Assembly: GCF_947493125.1 (NCBI RefSeq) | Contig: NZ_CANLQB010000001.1 | Location: forward strand, 558,001-622,000 | DNA length: 64,000 nt | Direction: 5' to 3' | Source: an uncultured Roseobacter sp. | Lineage (GTDB): Bacteria > Pseudomonadota > Alphaproteobacteria > Rhodobacterales > Rhodobacteraceae | Shown here: positions 1 to 8,415 of the stretch, piece after piece | Layout: each line of letters starts with the position of its first letter | Position numbering within the stretch: the first letter of the stretch is position 1 | Position numbers and translations under genes: made by a program | Notes under the pieces: generated by a model | The model's input: only the letters and a program-made list of their open reading frames with translations | Databases searched by the model: none | What the model was told of the DNA's origin: nothing

Positions 1-1
1 C

Positions 2-826
2 AAGGCCGCCAGAGGCAATTCCCCTTATGATTTGGCGGTCATGGGCTCTCCGGCGATTGTCAATGCGCTGGCCGAGGACGTTCTTGTTCCTCTCGATTTC
101 TCGAAGATCCCCAATGCGCAGAATGTCAATGCAAAGTTCCAACCTTACGGATATGATGTGGGCCAGCCGATCTGGTTCGAGGGTATCGGCATTGCATATG
201 ACACCACGAAGGTCCCCGAGCCGCCCAAGACCTGGAAGGAGCTTTGGAGTGGCGACTATACAGGACGGATAGGCATGTGTCGGCCGCAGTCCAACCTCGG
301 TCTCGGTGTGCTTGCTGCAACATCTGAGGCCTTTGGCATGCCGCAGGATGATATGTCTTTTGCTCTCAAGAAATGGCAGGAATTGGATCCGCTCGTCGGT
401 CGTAGCCCGCCGTTGCTGCAGCAAATGATTGAGCGGGGCGAGGTGGATCTTGCGCCACTCTGGCATGTGAACACGTCGCTGGCCGCTTCATCCGGCCTGC
501 CGATTGCCTATGCTAAGATCACCGGCCCAGGCCCGCTCATGCTGCCGACCAACATCGTGCACTTCGTAAACACCGCCGACGGCACGGCGGACTTGGTGCA
601 TGAGTTCGCGGACATCCTGCTTCAGCCAGATATCCAGACTATGGCTGGAAGCGCGCCGATCACCTTTGGCACTGTGGTCAATGGCATTCCGGTGCCTTCA
701 GAAGCTGCTCCCTATGTTCCGTCGACGGAGGAAGAACTGGCCAGTACGACATCGCTCGATTGGCAATCCTTCGCGCCGCTTCGAGGCGAGACGGTTGAAA
801 ACTTCGATCGGATGTTTGCCGCATGA
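2..826 (+). CDS. ABC transporter substrate-binding protein (5' partial)
   Basis: This is the C-terminal part of a periplasmic extracellular solute-binding protein of the spermidine/putrescine or Fe(III) class. The reading frame is open to the window edge, so the signal peptide and N-lobe start lie upstream. The visible 274 residues contain segments typical of PotD/AfuA-like proteins (YDLAVMGSPAIV, WFEGIGIAYDTTKV, TWKELWSGDYTGRIGM). The stop overlaps the start of the ATPase gene by 4 bases (ATGA), and two permeases follow, so this is the ligand-binding subunit of a complete importer. The substrate cannot be read from the sequence; polyamine, Fe(III) or an opine-like compound are all possible. 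Confidence 0.88.
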   Translation, partial: KAARGNSPYDLAVMGSPAIVNALAEDVLVPLDFSKIPNAQNVNAKFQPYGYDVGQPIWFEGIGIAYDTTKVPEPPKTWKELWSGDYTGRIGMCRPQSNLGLGVLAATSEAFGMPQDDMSFALKKWQELDPLVGRSPPLLQQMIERGEVDLAPLWHVNTSLAASSGLPIAYAKITGPGPLMLPTNIVHFVNTADGTADLVHEFADILLQPDIQTMAGSAPITFGTVVNGIPVPSEAAPYVPSTEEELASTTSLDWQSFAPLRGETVENFDRMFAA

Positions 827-1905
827 TGCACCAGCATCCGCGCACAGCGTCCAAGGTTGCCTCATCGGTCCCAGTGCTTCGCATTGGGGCCGTTGGCAAG
901 CAATTTGGCGCGACCAAGGTTTTGGAGAAGTGCTCGCTTGACGTCGATGAGGGCGAGATTGTGACATTGCTCGGACCTTCGGGATGCGGCAAGACCACGC
1001 TTTTGCGCTGCATCGCGGGCTTTCTCGATGCGGATCAGGGAGATGTCCGGATCGACGGCCAGGATATGGGGCCGATCCCGGTCAATCGTCGGCCCGTCGG
1101 TGTGGTATTTCAGAGCTATGCCTTGTTTCCGCACATGACTGTTGCGCGCAACGTAGCTTACGCGTTGAAAATGCAAGGTATACGCGGCGCCGAGGCTGAC
1201 AGGCGCGTGGCCGGAGCGCTGGCTACAGTGTCTCTTCAGGACTTTGGTGATCGATATCCGTCGCAGCTCTCAGGTGGGCAGCAACAGCGCGTTGCGATCG
1301 CACGTGTCTTGGTCATGGAGCCCCGGGTGCTTCTGCTTGACGAGCCGTTCAACGCGCTGGATGCAAAACTCAGAAGCTCTATGCAAGTAGAGTTGCGCCA
1401 ACTGATCAAACGCCTTGGGCTTACGGCCATCTTTGTGACCCATGATCAGGAAGAAGCTCTGACAATGAGTGACCGGATCGCCATTATGCGTGCAGGTCGC
1501 ATTGAACAGGCTGCACCACCTGATGAGATTTTTGATTATCCGGCGACGGCATATGTGGCCGATTTCATCGGTACGTCCAATTTCTGGAAGGCAAGCGCTG
1601 CAGGAGGCACAGTGCCTCTTCCTGATGGTCAGCGGCGACAGACTGAGCACAGCGGAGATGTTCAGATCATGGCACGCCCACACAACCTCAAGCTCGCCGA
1701 ACCTGAAGCAGGTGAATGGCGCGGTCACGTCCAGTTCCACCGCACAATAGGTGCATTGATTGAATATCATGTCGAAACGTCGGACGGTGTGCTCTTGCAG
1801 GTCGCAACGATGCGTCAGGAGCGCGCGGCACCATTTGATGATGGCGCCGCAGTGAGTCTGCACATCATCGATCCAACATATTGCGCCGTGTATCCTGCAT
1901 CATGA
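823..1905 (+). CDS. ABC transporter ATP-binding protein, PotA-like
   Basis: Cytoplasmic ATPase of the importer, 360 aa. Walker A GPSGCGKTT lies near residues 51-59, the Q-loop glutamine in VVFQSYALFPH near 97, the signature LSGGQQQR near 149-156, Walker B VLLLDEP near 169-175 and the switch histidine in FVTHDQEE near 207. The last ~100 residues form a TOBE-like regulatory domain (ARPHNLKL). Length and domain order match the CUT1/MOI family that serves PotABCD and FbpABC importers. It overlaps the genes on both sides by ATGA junctions, which implies translational coupling. Confidence 0.95.
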   Translation: MMHQHPRTASKVASSVPVLRIGAVGKQFGATKVLEKCSLDVDEGEIVTLLGPSGCGKTTLLRCIAGFLDADQGDVRIDGQDMGPIPVNRRPVGVVFQSYALFPHMTVARNVAYALKMQGIRGAEADRRVAGALATVSLQDFGDRYPSQLSGGQQQRVAIARVLVMEPRVLLLDEPFNALDAKLRSSMQVELRQLIKRLGLTAIFVTHDQEEALTMSDRIAIMRAGRIEQAAPPDEIFDYPATAYVADFIGTSNFWKASAAGGTVPLPDGQRRQTEHSGDVQIMARPHNLKLAEPEAGEWRGHVQFHRTIGALIEYHVETSDGVLLQVATMRQERAAPFDDGAAVSLHIIDPTYCAVYPAS

Positions 1906-2834
1906 CCGACGCAGCAGTCCCACAACAAATCTCCGGGCGTGGGCTTGGCGAGCGGCTCATAGATGCCCTGCTGTCAGGCCGGGGCATCTGGCCCGCTGTG
2001 CCGGCGATCATTGTTCTGATGGTCGTGGCTGTCGTGCCCTTCGTCATCCTTTTGTCACTGGGGTTTTCGAATATCGTCGTCTCTCGTGGTGAGATCGTTT
2101 CTCAAACATTTTCGTTGGCGCATCTGACGAACGCGCTGACCGATCCTCTCTATTGGACGACGTTCCAGCGCTCTCTGAATTTGGCGTTGACGACGACGCT
2201 GTTGTGTCTCGTCTTTGGCTACCCTGTTGCGTACCTATTCCTTGTCGGTGGCAAGTGGACGAAGCGCGCAATCCTCATTCTGACGATTGCTCCCTTGCTG
2301 ACCAGTGGCATTGTGCGGACATATGCTTGGTTGGTCATTCTTGGTGGCCGTGGTGTGGTCAACTCAACCTTGATGAACCTTGGCCTGATCGATCAGCCGC
2401 TCAGAATCATGAATACGCATTGGGCAGTTCTGATTGGAATGGTACAAATCCATCTGCCGGTGATGATCCTGCCCTTGATCGCGGTCATGAGCCGGCACGA
2501 CAGCCGCTTGGTAGAAGCATCGGCCAATCTTGGCGCATCTCGGTTGGCAACCTTGCGGACAATAGTCCTGCCGCTCAGCGTGCCCGGAATCGGCACCGGA
2601 GCCGCTCTTGTCTTTACGTTGAGCTATACGACTTTCGTGGTGCCGCAACTTTTGGGGGGCGGCAACTACCTGAACGCCGCGACGATGATCTACGAACAGG
2701 TCGTATTTTCTCTGGAATGGAGCAAGGGGTCTGTCAGTTCGCTGATCCTGATGGTCACATGTTTGATCGTACTCGTGGCAATAGCGCTTGTAACCAATCA
2801 TTTCACGCGCTGGACAAAGGGGAGGGACGCATGA
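1902..2834 (+). CDS. ABC transporter permease (PotB-like)
   Basis: Inner-membrane permease, 310 aa with about six hydrophobic helices. The EAA loop that contacts the ATPase reads LVEASANLGASRLATLRTIVLPLSVPG near residues 205-232. I chose the ATG at 1902 because it overlaps the upstream stop by 4 bases; an upstream alternative start would lie wholly inside the ATPase gene. It pairs with the next permease to form a heterodimeric channel. Confidence 0.93.
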   Translation: MTDAAVPQQISGRGLGERLIDALLSGRGIWPAVPAIIVLMVVAVVPFVILLSLGFSNIVVSRGEIVSQTFSLAHLTNALTDPLYWTTFQRSLNLALTTTLLCLVFGYPVAYLFLVGGKWTKRAILILTIAPLLTSGIVRTYAWLVILGGRGVVNSTLMNLGLIDQPLRIMNTHWAVLIGMVQIHLPVMILPLIAVMSRHDSRLVEASANLGASRLATLRTIVLPLSVPGIGTGAALVFTLSYTTFVVPQLLGGGNYLNAATMIYEQVVFSLEWSKGSVSSLILMVTCLIVLVAIALVTNHFTRWTKGRDA

Positions 2835-3646
2835 CCGCACTCAGGAAATACTCGCTCGGCGACATTTTCGGTGTTGGGCTCATTTTTGCTGTAGGCTTGT
2901 TTACCCTTCTGCTGTTGGTTGCGCCATCTATCATTGTTGTCATCATTTCGTTCGACACCCGGGCCTTTGTCAGTTTCCCGCCGGAAGGTTTTACGCTGCG
3001 CTGGTATGCCGAGGTCTTCCAGCAAGGCGAGTTGGTGGAGGCAATGGCGAACTCGCTTCAGGTCGGCCTGACTGTGACGGTGCTGTGTATATTGCTGGGT
3101 GTTCCCACGGCGCTGGCCTGTGCACGCGGTCGGTTCAAGGGGACGACTGCTCTGTCAGTGTTCGTCCTCGTGCCACACATGGTGCCCGGGATCGTTCTTG
3201 GTGTCGCTGTTCTTTTTGCTGGAGCATTGGTGGGTGTTTCACCATCAATTTGGCTGCAGTCGATCTCCATTACGGTGTTCATTCTCGCGGTTATGGTCCG
3301 GACCGTGCAGAGCCGTCTCGTACGACTTGATCCGGCGCTTGAGGAGGCCGCCGCCAATCTCAGGGCAACGCCATTCCAAAGTCTGCGCACCGTAACCTTT
3401 CCACTGTTGATGCCTGCCATCCTCGCCGGGGCCGTTTTCACCTTTGTGGAAGGGTTTGACAACTTGTCAGTTGCGATATTCACGCACGGGTTCCGCGACC
3501 GGCCTTTGCCAGTGGAGCTTCTCGCTTTGGTCCAATATACGAGCTCCCCGCTTGTGGCGGCGGTCTCAGGAGTCCAGATCGTTCTCGCAATAGCAGCGCT
3601 GATCGCAGTGTCTTTGAGTATTGGTCTCGACAACGTGAATGAATAG
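2831..3646 (+). CDS. ABC transporter permease (PotC-like)
   Basis: Second inner-membrane permease, 271 aa. It starts at the ATG overlapping the stop of the first permease; the frame stays open far upstream but that part only shadows the previous gene. The EAA loop reads LEEAAANLRATPFQSLRTVTFPLLMPA. Hydrophobic segments occur near residues 14-38, 70-95, 105-130, 140-160, 190-210 and 240-262. It closes a four-gene operon of binding protein, ATPase, permease, permease. Confidence 0.93.
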   Translation: MTALRKYSLGDIFGVGLIFAVGLFTLLLLVAPSIIVVIISFDTRAFVSFPPEGFTLRWYAEVFQQGELVEAMANSLQVGLTVTVLCILLGVPTALACARGRFKGTTALSVFVLVPHMVPGIVLGVAVLFAGALVGVSPSIWLQSISITVFILAVMVRTVQSRLVRLDPALEEAAANLRATPFQSLRTVTFPLLMPAILAGAVFTFVEGFDNLSVAIFTHGFRDRPLPVELLALVQYTSSPLVAAVSGVQIVLAIAALIAVSLSIGLDNVNE

Positions 3647-3956
3647 GTTCCTGCCGCGCGCGGTGTCCATGTATCTTGGAGGTGATCTCGCCACCCGACT
3701 GGTGTGGCGTTTCGTGTTTTCGAACGCTGGGATAGATCAGACTTTAAGCGGTTTCAGCGCCACCCATGCAAGTACGAAACCCTCGGGCGATCTCAGGAAC
3801 AGTTTTTTGCTTTGGTCACACTCTGGGGGTCGAAAGTGGCTGTGGCCCTATGCTCTTCGAACAGCGCCGGAACGCTGCATTCCACCCATAACACCGAACT
3901 CCGACCATCTGCAGCTCATGCATTCCCGCCCATTGGTCATGACGCAGACTTGTGTC
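3647..3956. other. non-coding stretch left of an IS remnant
   Basis: I see no supportable gene here. Open frames exist on both strands but lack ribosome binding sites and family resemblance. A frame from about 3704 gives a basic, aromatic-rich peptide (WDRSDFKRFQRH) that could be decayed transposase sequence. It borders the recognisable IS3-family fragment, so it is best read as mobile-element debris. Confidence 0.5.
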
Positions 3957-4086
3957 GGATTGAGGACGCAAGAGCAAAAATGGCGGACTGGCGCAGAGAC
4001 CACAACAAAGCCCGACCCATAGCGCAATCGGGGCCAAACAACCTATCTCGCTCGTCAACGATTCAGGAGCCAACGAACCGCCCTGA
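3957..4086 (+). pseudogene. IS3-family transposase OrfB, C-terminal fragment, frameshifted
   Basis: The translation IEDARAKMADWRRDHNKARP followed, one frame over, by HSAIGAKQPISLVNDSGANEPP and a stop is the hallmark C-terminus of IS3-family (IS511-like) OrfB integrases (usual form: DWRRDYN.RPHSAIG). A single-base deletion at about 4016-4018, inside the proline codon before HSAIG, breaks the frame. The DDE catalytic core and OrfA are absent. The 50 bases after the stop, ending in a G-rich run near 4127-4137, look like the right terminal region of such an element. It is inactive and marks past insertion beside a tRNA gene. Confidence 0.75.
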
Positions 4087-4345
4087 ACTCAGCTATCCGG
4101 AAAATCTTCAACCCGTTGGTCCGACAAGGGGGAGCAGTGCAATGGGTGATGGACCTTCCCAAAGGCCGGAGGGAAGTCATGTTCCGGTCACTCGTTCGCG
4201 CCTCTGTCAGCACTTGCCTTTGTTCTCGGACGGATGGTGAACGACGACTGGTCGTTTGTGTCCGATCTTGGCGATTGATGTGGAATTTCGAATACAGCCA
4301 ATTTCGCCTTGTAACTCCGACGAGTGCGAGGCTATACCCCTCGGC

Positions 4346-4435
4346 GGAGACGTGGCCGAGTGGTCGAAGGCGCTCCCCTGCTAAGGGAGTAGGCGGGAAA
4401 CCGTCTCGAGGGTTCGAATCCCTTCGTCTCCGCCA
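4346..4435 (+). tRNA. tRNA-Ser(GCT)
   Basis: The sequence folds as a class II tRNA. The acceptor stem GGAGACG pairs with CGTCTCC, the D arm contains GCCGAGTGGTCGAAGGC, the anticodon loop CTGCTAA gives anticodon GCT, a long variable arm follows, and the T arm reads GGGTTCGAATCCC. Discriminator G and an encoded CCA are present. It reads serine AGC/AGU codons. Mobile-element debris lies on both sides. Confidence 0.97.
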
Positions 4436-4540
4436 TTTTCCCATTTTGGCTAAAACTCTGAAAAAACCTAAATGGTTCAGATGCTTGAGGGGTTCGAACG
4501 CCCTCTTTTCGGGAATGGGCCAAACCTTCCAAGAAAGACG

Positions 4541-4647
4541 AGACGCAAGACTACCAGCACCCGCCAGCCGATGGCTTCGAGCTCTTGCCGGGTTTCGCTG
4601 TCCCGCTCGACGCTTCGGGCGAGCTTGGGCTTCCAGTAATGGGCGCT
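4541..4647 (-). pseudogene. vsr: vsr (very-short-patch mismatch endonuclease) fragment
   Basis: The minus strand reads SAHYWKPKLARSVERDSETR followed by QELEAIGWRVLVV. This matches the C-terminal pattern of Vsr/DUF559-type endonucleases (FW..K...NVERDRR...L...GWRVLV.W). A stop codon lies immediately upstream in frame, so the catalytic N-terminal part is gone, and the frame diverges after VLVV. Vsr normally accompanies a cytosine methyltransferase; none is visible. It is probably the relic of a lost restriction-modification island. Confidence 0.6.
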
Positions 4648-4663
4648 TCAACCCATCGCTTCC

Positions 4664-4849
4664 ATGATCGCGCAGGAGGCAAGCGAGAAGCTGGGACAGA
4701 CCGTCTCTCTGGACTGCATGCGCCCCCTGCAGGCCTTCGCAGGCGGACGGGCCCGGGCGCTGACAGCCATTGTCGCGGCGCTGGCAGCTGCGAAGGAGGC
4801 TGGGGTGGATTCTGCTCAGGCGTTCAAACTGGTGGATTGGGACGAGTGA
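4664..4849 (+). CDS. small hypothetical protein
   Basis: A 61-residue frame, alanine-rich and mildly amphipathic (RARALTAIVAALAAAKEAGV), ending 12 bases before the next gene on the same strand. The ATG has no clear ribosome binding site. No family is recognised. Its position inside the tRNA-flanked accessory stretch suggests a phage or island gene, possibly truncated. Confidence 0.4.
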   Translation: MIAQEASEKLGQTVSLDCMRPLQAFAGGRARALTAIVAALAAAKEAGVDSAQAFKLVDWDE

Positions 4850-4861
4850 GGGGGATCTGCG

Positions 4862-5320
4862 ATGACCGTTTCCTCGACGTTCACCAGGCGGCGGCGGATG
4901 AATATGGCCGGCGAGGTCGCCAAGGTGATACGGTTGGCGTTCGCCGCCGGCCGGATCACTACGCTGTTCGGCCTTGAGGGTGCTCTGCAAGCTGCTCTGC
5001 GCGCAGACCTCTGCCTGCGCGGCTGGCATTGGGTCGATGCTCATCAGGCGGCAACTGACATTGTTGAGGGTGCTCATAGCCTGCTTGGTGCCGACCGTCC
5101 TGACTGGTACGAGGGCCAGCCAGAGTACGTGATAGCTGGGGGCGTGCTTATCGCGCGGACGCGCTGCAAACGGTGTCACAAGAAACTCCCTGAAGGGCGC
5201 CTGAAATTCTGTAGCGGGCTATGCAGTTCGAGTGAAAAACAAGCTCTGGCCAAACTGCGGCTGGCATCCAGTGATAGAGCCGCAGACTTGGCCGTTCATA
5301 TGGTCAGGAGGGTGCAATGA
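4862..5320 (+). CDS. hypothetical protein with C-terminal zinc-ribbon-like motif
   Basis: A 152-aa protein whose ATG follows a G-rich ribosome binding site (GAGGGGG). The N-terminal ~95 residues have no recognised fold. Near residues 100-122 the pattern CKRCHKKLPEGRLKFCSGLC has two cysteine pairs spaced like a zinc finger of the kind found in phage and mobile-element proteins. It overlaps the next gene by ATGA, and that gene also encodes cysteine knuckles, so the two were probably acquired together. Function unknown. Confidence 0.62.
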   Translation: MTVSSTFTRRRRMNMAGEVAKVIRLAFAAGRITTLFGLEGALQAALRADLCLRGWHWVDAHQAATDIVEGAHSLLGADRPDWYEGQPEYVIAGGVLIARTRCKRCHKKLPEGRLKFCSGLCSSSEKQALAKLRLASSDRAADLAVHMVRRVQ

Positions 5321-5604
5321 TCGATATGCGACATACCTGCATCGGTTGTGGAGCAGAACTGCCAGATGACAGATACGCCGTACAGCGCGACTGGTGCGGC
5401 AAGAAATGCTACCTTCGAGACTACCACCGGCTTCGGAGCGAAGGCCACGCGGAGCGCCGACGCAACAGACCACCATGCCCCGAGTGCGGGGCGGAAATAA
5501 CCGTAGAGCGCAGAGCGGGTACGATTTACTGCGGAAGTGCTTGCAGGAAACGCGCGTTCAGAAAGCGCATAAAGAAATCGACGGCTAGCTGCGCCAATAT
5601 CTAA
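5317..5604 (+). CDS. small double zinc-ribbon protein
   Basis: A 95-aa basic protein with two four-cysteine clusters. The first is CIGC ... WCGKKC near residues 8-31, the second CPEC ... YCGSAC near 54-76, followed by an arginine/lysine-rich tail (RKRAFRKRIKK). The spacing suggests two zinc ribbons and nucleic-acid binding. Its start overlaps the preceding zinc-ribbon gene by 4 bases, implying translational coupling. No established family is recognised; it resembles small phage-encoded zinc finger proteins. Confidence 0.65.
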   Translation: MIDMRHTCIGCGAELPDDRYAVQRDWCGKKCYLRDYHRLRSEGHAERRRNRPPCPECGAEITVERRAGTIYCGSACRKRAFRKRIKKSTASCANI

Positions 5605-5692
5605 ATGGCGGAAAATTGCCAATCGCTATTTGCGACTAGGGCGGCATGCCGGGCCGGCATACTTTCGAGGCGTCAAACGAAAGGAACCTGAC

Positions 5693-5869
5693 ATGACAAA
5701 TCTGACGATCGATGCCCTGGACGAAATGAACCGCGCCCGCTCGCTGATCGAATTGGCCAAGATGGCCTGCCGATCAGACGATGAAGAACTGGAAGCGATT
5801 GCGAGCGGGCTCGCGGTTGCGGGTGATCATCTGGAGCGGGCAACGGCAAAGTTGCAATCCGCGACCTAA
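5693..5869 (+). CDS. small hypothetical protein
   Basis: A 58-aa acidic, helical protein (MTNLTIDALDEMNRARSLIE at its start). I chose the ATG at 5693 because AAAGGAA lies about 7 bases upstream; a longer frame lacks such a site. Weakly similar in style to small phage proteins that carry repeated hydrophobic heptads (LEAIASGLAVAGDHLERA). It is the last gene of the accessory stretch before tRNA-Asn. Confidence 0.6.
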   Translation: MTNLTIDALDEMNRARSLIELAKMACRSDDEELEAIASGLAVAGDHLERATAKLQSAT

Positions 5870-5965
5870 GGGGGACTTGTTCCCCTGGTGTTCCCCTGAG
5901 GGCCGCATGCCAAACACCTTCAAGACAGCGCGGCGCTGTAAGTTATTGCATTATCTTGAGGTTTT

Positions 5966-6040
5966 TGGCTCCGGCGGTAGGGATCGAACCTACGACCAAT
6001 TGATTAACAGTCAACTGCTCTACCGCTGAGCTACGCCGGA
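5966..6040 (-). tRNA. tRNA-Asn(GTT)
   Basis: On the minus strand the acceptor stem TCCGGCG pairs with CGCCGGA. The D arm is GCTCAGCGGTAGAGC, the anticodon loop CTGTTAA gives GTT, and the T arm is GTAGGTTCGATCCCTAC. Discriminator G and CCA are encoded. It bounds the accessory stretch that begins at tRNA-Ser(GCT). Confidence 0.97.
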
Positions 6041-6121
6041 CCAATTCCGGCGATATAGCAGTGGCACTTTCTGTCGTCCAGTGGGTATTGTAGGAATTCG
6101 TGGATTTTGGAGATCGGGTCG

Positions 6122-7039
6122 CTATACCAAGTGGAAGAGTGTTTCCGCGCGCAGGGGGTCTTTCGGGGCTATCTTGTTTTTTCCTACCAAATCAATCAGA
6201 TGCGCCAAGACGTTTCGCGTCGCAGCGGAGATCAGACCGGCGGGTGTATCACCATAGATCATCTGTGTGAGGCCGTGAGCATCGCGCGGACCCGCTGCGA
6301 GAGCATCCAGGATCGCGGCTTCGCGGGCGAGCCGATGCGAGATGAGCCAGTCCAACCGCCCCTGCGGATCCGGTACCACGTCACCGTGTCCGGGGTAAAA
6401 ACATTGCCAATGGTGCCTTCTCAAGCGCCGACAGGAGCGCATGAAATCAGTCAAGTCACCGTCCGGTGGTGACACGAGGGAGCTGGCCCAGCCCATGACG
6501 TGATCTGCGGTAAAGCAAAGATTATCCCATGCCAGGCAGATGTGATTGCCGATATGGCCTGGTGTGTGCAACACCCGCAACCGCCATCCCGCGCCTTCTA
6601 TCAAATCGCCGTCCGCGACTGTACAATCGGGATCGAACGCGTGGTCGACCCCTTCGCCACCACCCATGAGCCCGCTCTCGGCCAGCCGTTGCATGACCGC
6701 GGAGCGGCCTTTTTCGGCGGGGCCGAAACCGTAGATCGGTGCGCCGCAGGCCTCCTGCAGCGCCGCCGATAGGGGCGCATGATCGAGATGCGCGTGGCTG
6801 ACGATGATATGGCTGATCCGTTGCGCAGGCCCCAAGGCGTCGAGGATGGCATCGAGATGCGCGGTGTCCAAGGGGCCCGGATCAATCACCGCAATATCAC
6901 TGTCACCGACGAGGTAGGTGTTGGTGCCGCGATAGGTCATCGGCGACGGATTCGGGGCGAGAATGCGCCGCAGACCCGGCGCGAGAACTTCAGGGCGGCC
7001 CACGGGTGGATCGAAGTTGTCCAATGACAGCATGGCCAT
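6122..7039 (-). CDS. MBL-fold metallo-hydrolase (LACTB2-like)
   Basis: A 305-aa metallo-beta-lactamase-fold protein. The metal-binding motif SHAHLDHAPL lies near residues 80-90; further ligands are HTPGHIGNH, FTADH and YPGHGD. The C-terminal ~80 residues form the winged-helix extension seen in LACTB2/glyoxalase II-like hydrolases, a group including nucleases and thioesterases. The exact substrate cannot be assigned. An alternative start two codons downstream has slightly better RBS spacing. It is transcribed divergently from the sensor kinase gene with 42 bases between the starts. Confidence 0.9.
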   Translation of the reverse strand: MAMLSLDNFDPPVGRPEVLAPGLRRILAPNPSPMTYRGTNTYLVGDSDIAVIDPGPLDTAHLDAILDALGPAQRISHIIVSHAHLDHAPLSAALQEACGAPIYGFGPAEKGRSAVMQRLAESGLMGGGEGVDHAFDPDCTVADGDLIEGAGWRLRVLHTPGHIGNHICLAWDNLCFTADHVMGWASSLVSPPDGDLTDFMRSCRRLRRHHWQCFYPGHGDVVPDPQGRLDWLISHRLAREAAILDALAAGPRDAHGLTQMIYGDTPAGLISAATRNVLAHLIDLVGKNKIAPKDPLRAETLFHLV

Positions 7040-7081
7040 TCGCTCTTTCTAAAGGGCAGGGGCGCAGATAGGGTCTAGCGC

Positions 7082-8407
7082 ATGTCTTTCCTCTGGCTCA
7101 AACACTATATGCCGCGCAGCCTGTATGCGCGCGCGGTCCTGATCCTTCTGTTGCCTGTTGTCGTCCTCCAATTGGTGGTCACAGTCTTGTTCCTAACGCG
7201 TCACTTCGAAGATGTGACACAGCAAATGACCACCACCGTGGCGCGGGAGTTGCGGCTGGTCCTCGATGTCGTCGATGCTGCGCCCGATCGAGCAACGGTT
7301 GGCCCATTTGTAGCCGAAGCGTTGTCTGAGCTTGCCATGACGGTGGAGCCGGTGTCTCCCACCGACGTTCCGTCGGCCAATCTGCGGGGTTTCATGGATT
7401 TTTCCGGTCGCGTCATCCTTGCGGTTCTGCCGGCGCAGGTACAGCAGCTTTCGCGGATCGACCTGACCGAGAACCGCCGTGTACATGTCTATGCCGAGAG
7501 CGAGAACGGACCTGTCCGGGTCAGCTTCGACCGGCGCCGCATCTCGGCGTCCAATCCGCACCAGCTCTTCGTGAACATGATCTTCTTCGGCGGCCTCGTG
7601 ACCGTGATTGCGATCCTCTACCTACGCAACCAACTGCGCCCGATCAAGCGGCTCGCCAGCGCGGCGGAAGCATTCGGGCGGGGGCGGCACGAGCCGTATA
7701 GCCCGGCGGGTGCCCTCGAGGTGCGAGCTGCCGGCAATGCGTTTCTCGACATGCGCAACCGGATAGAGCGGCAGATCGAGCAGCGCACGTTGATGCTGTC
7801 AGGGGTCAGCCATGATTTGCGCACGCCGCTGACACGGATGCGGCTCAGCCTGTCGATGCTGGATGAGGAAGAGCGCGCCGCACTCGAGCAGGACGTGGAT
7901 GACATGCAGGGGATGCTCGACGCCTTCCTCAATTTCGTGAAAGGAGCAGGGGAAGGGGATCCGGAGCCGATCGAACCCCATTCCTTTGTCGCCGGCATAG
8001 TCGAGGATGCGCGCCGGGCGGGCCGCGACGTGACCCTGATGCCGCCGGAGGGAGACGGCGAGGGCACGGTGCAGCTCAATGGACTGGCGATGCGACGTGC
8101 GTTGGACAACCTGATTTCCAATGCGGTGCGCTATGGGGCGATGGCTGAAGTGTCGGTCATGTTGACCGAGAAAACCCTGCGAGTGCGGGTGGAGGACGAT
8201 GGTCCGGGCATTCCCGAACACCGGCGCGCGGAGGCGACGCGGCCCTTCACGCGGCTGGATGCTTCACGCAATCAGGACCGGGGCGGTGGGGTCGGTTTGG
8301 GGCTGGCAATCGCCACCGACATAGCGCGCGCGCATGGTGGTGTTTTGCGGTTGAGCACGTCGGATCGGCTGGGCGGGTTGCGCGCGGATATCGTGATTGC
8401 GCGCTGA
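7082..8407 (+). CDS. sensor histidine kinase, EnvZ-like (no adjacent regulator)
   Basis: A 441-aa inner-membrane kinase. Transmembrane helices lie near residues 17-39 and 163-182 with a periplasmic sensor between. A HAMP-like linker is followed by the H-box SGVSHDLRTPLTRMRLS (His about 244), the N-box DNLISNAVRYG (about 342) and the ATP lid DDGPGIP and GGVGLGLAIA. This is the EnvZ/RstB type, and such kinases usually sit beside an OmpR-type regulator. None is present here: the neighbours are an MBL hydrolase and a VPLPA-CTERM protein. Confidence 0.93.
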   Translation: MSFLWLKHYMPRSLYARAVLILLLPVVVLQLVVTVLFLTRHFEDVTQQMTTTVARELRLVLDVVDAAPDRATVGPFVAEALSELAMTVEPVSPTDVPSANLRGFMDFSGRVILAVLPAQVQQLSRIDLTENRRVHVYAESENGPVRVSFDRRRISASNPHQLFVNMIFFGGLVTVIAILYLRNQLRPIKRLASAAEAFGRGRHEPYSPAGALEVRAAGNAFLDMRNRIERQIEQRTLMLSGVSHDLRTPLTRMRLSLSMLDEEERAALEQDVDDMQGMLDAFLNFVKGAGEGDPEPIEPHSFVAGIVEDARRAGRDVTLMPPEGDGEGTVQLNGLAMRRALDNLISNAVRYGAMAEVSVMLTEKTLRVRVEDDGPGIPEHRRAEATRPFTRLDASRNQDRGGGVGLGLAIATDIARAHGGVLRLSTSDRLGGLRADIVIAR

Positions 8408-8415
8408 GCTTCGCG

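Noticed and set aside
2153-2830. Long upstream extension of the second permease
   Set aside because: It overlaps the first permease in another frame; the ATG at 2831 with ATGA overlap is the real start.
4055-5179. 374-codon minus-strand frame across tRNA-Ser(GCT)
   Set aside because: It runs through a tRNA and the IS debris and has no protein-like composition; only a short vsr-like part in another frame is meaningful.
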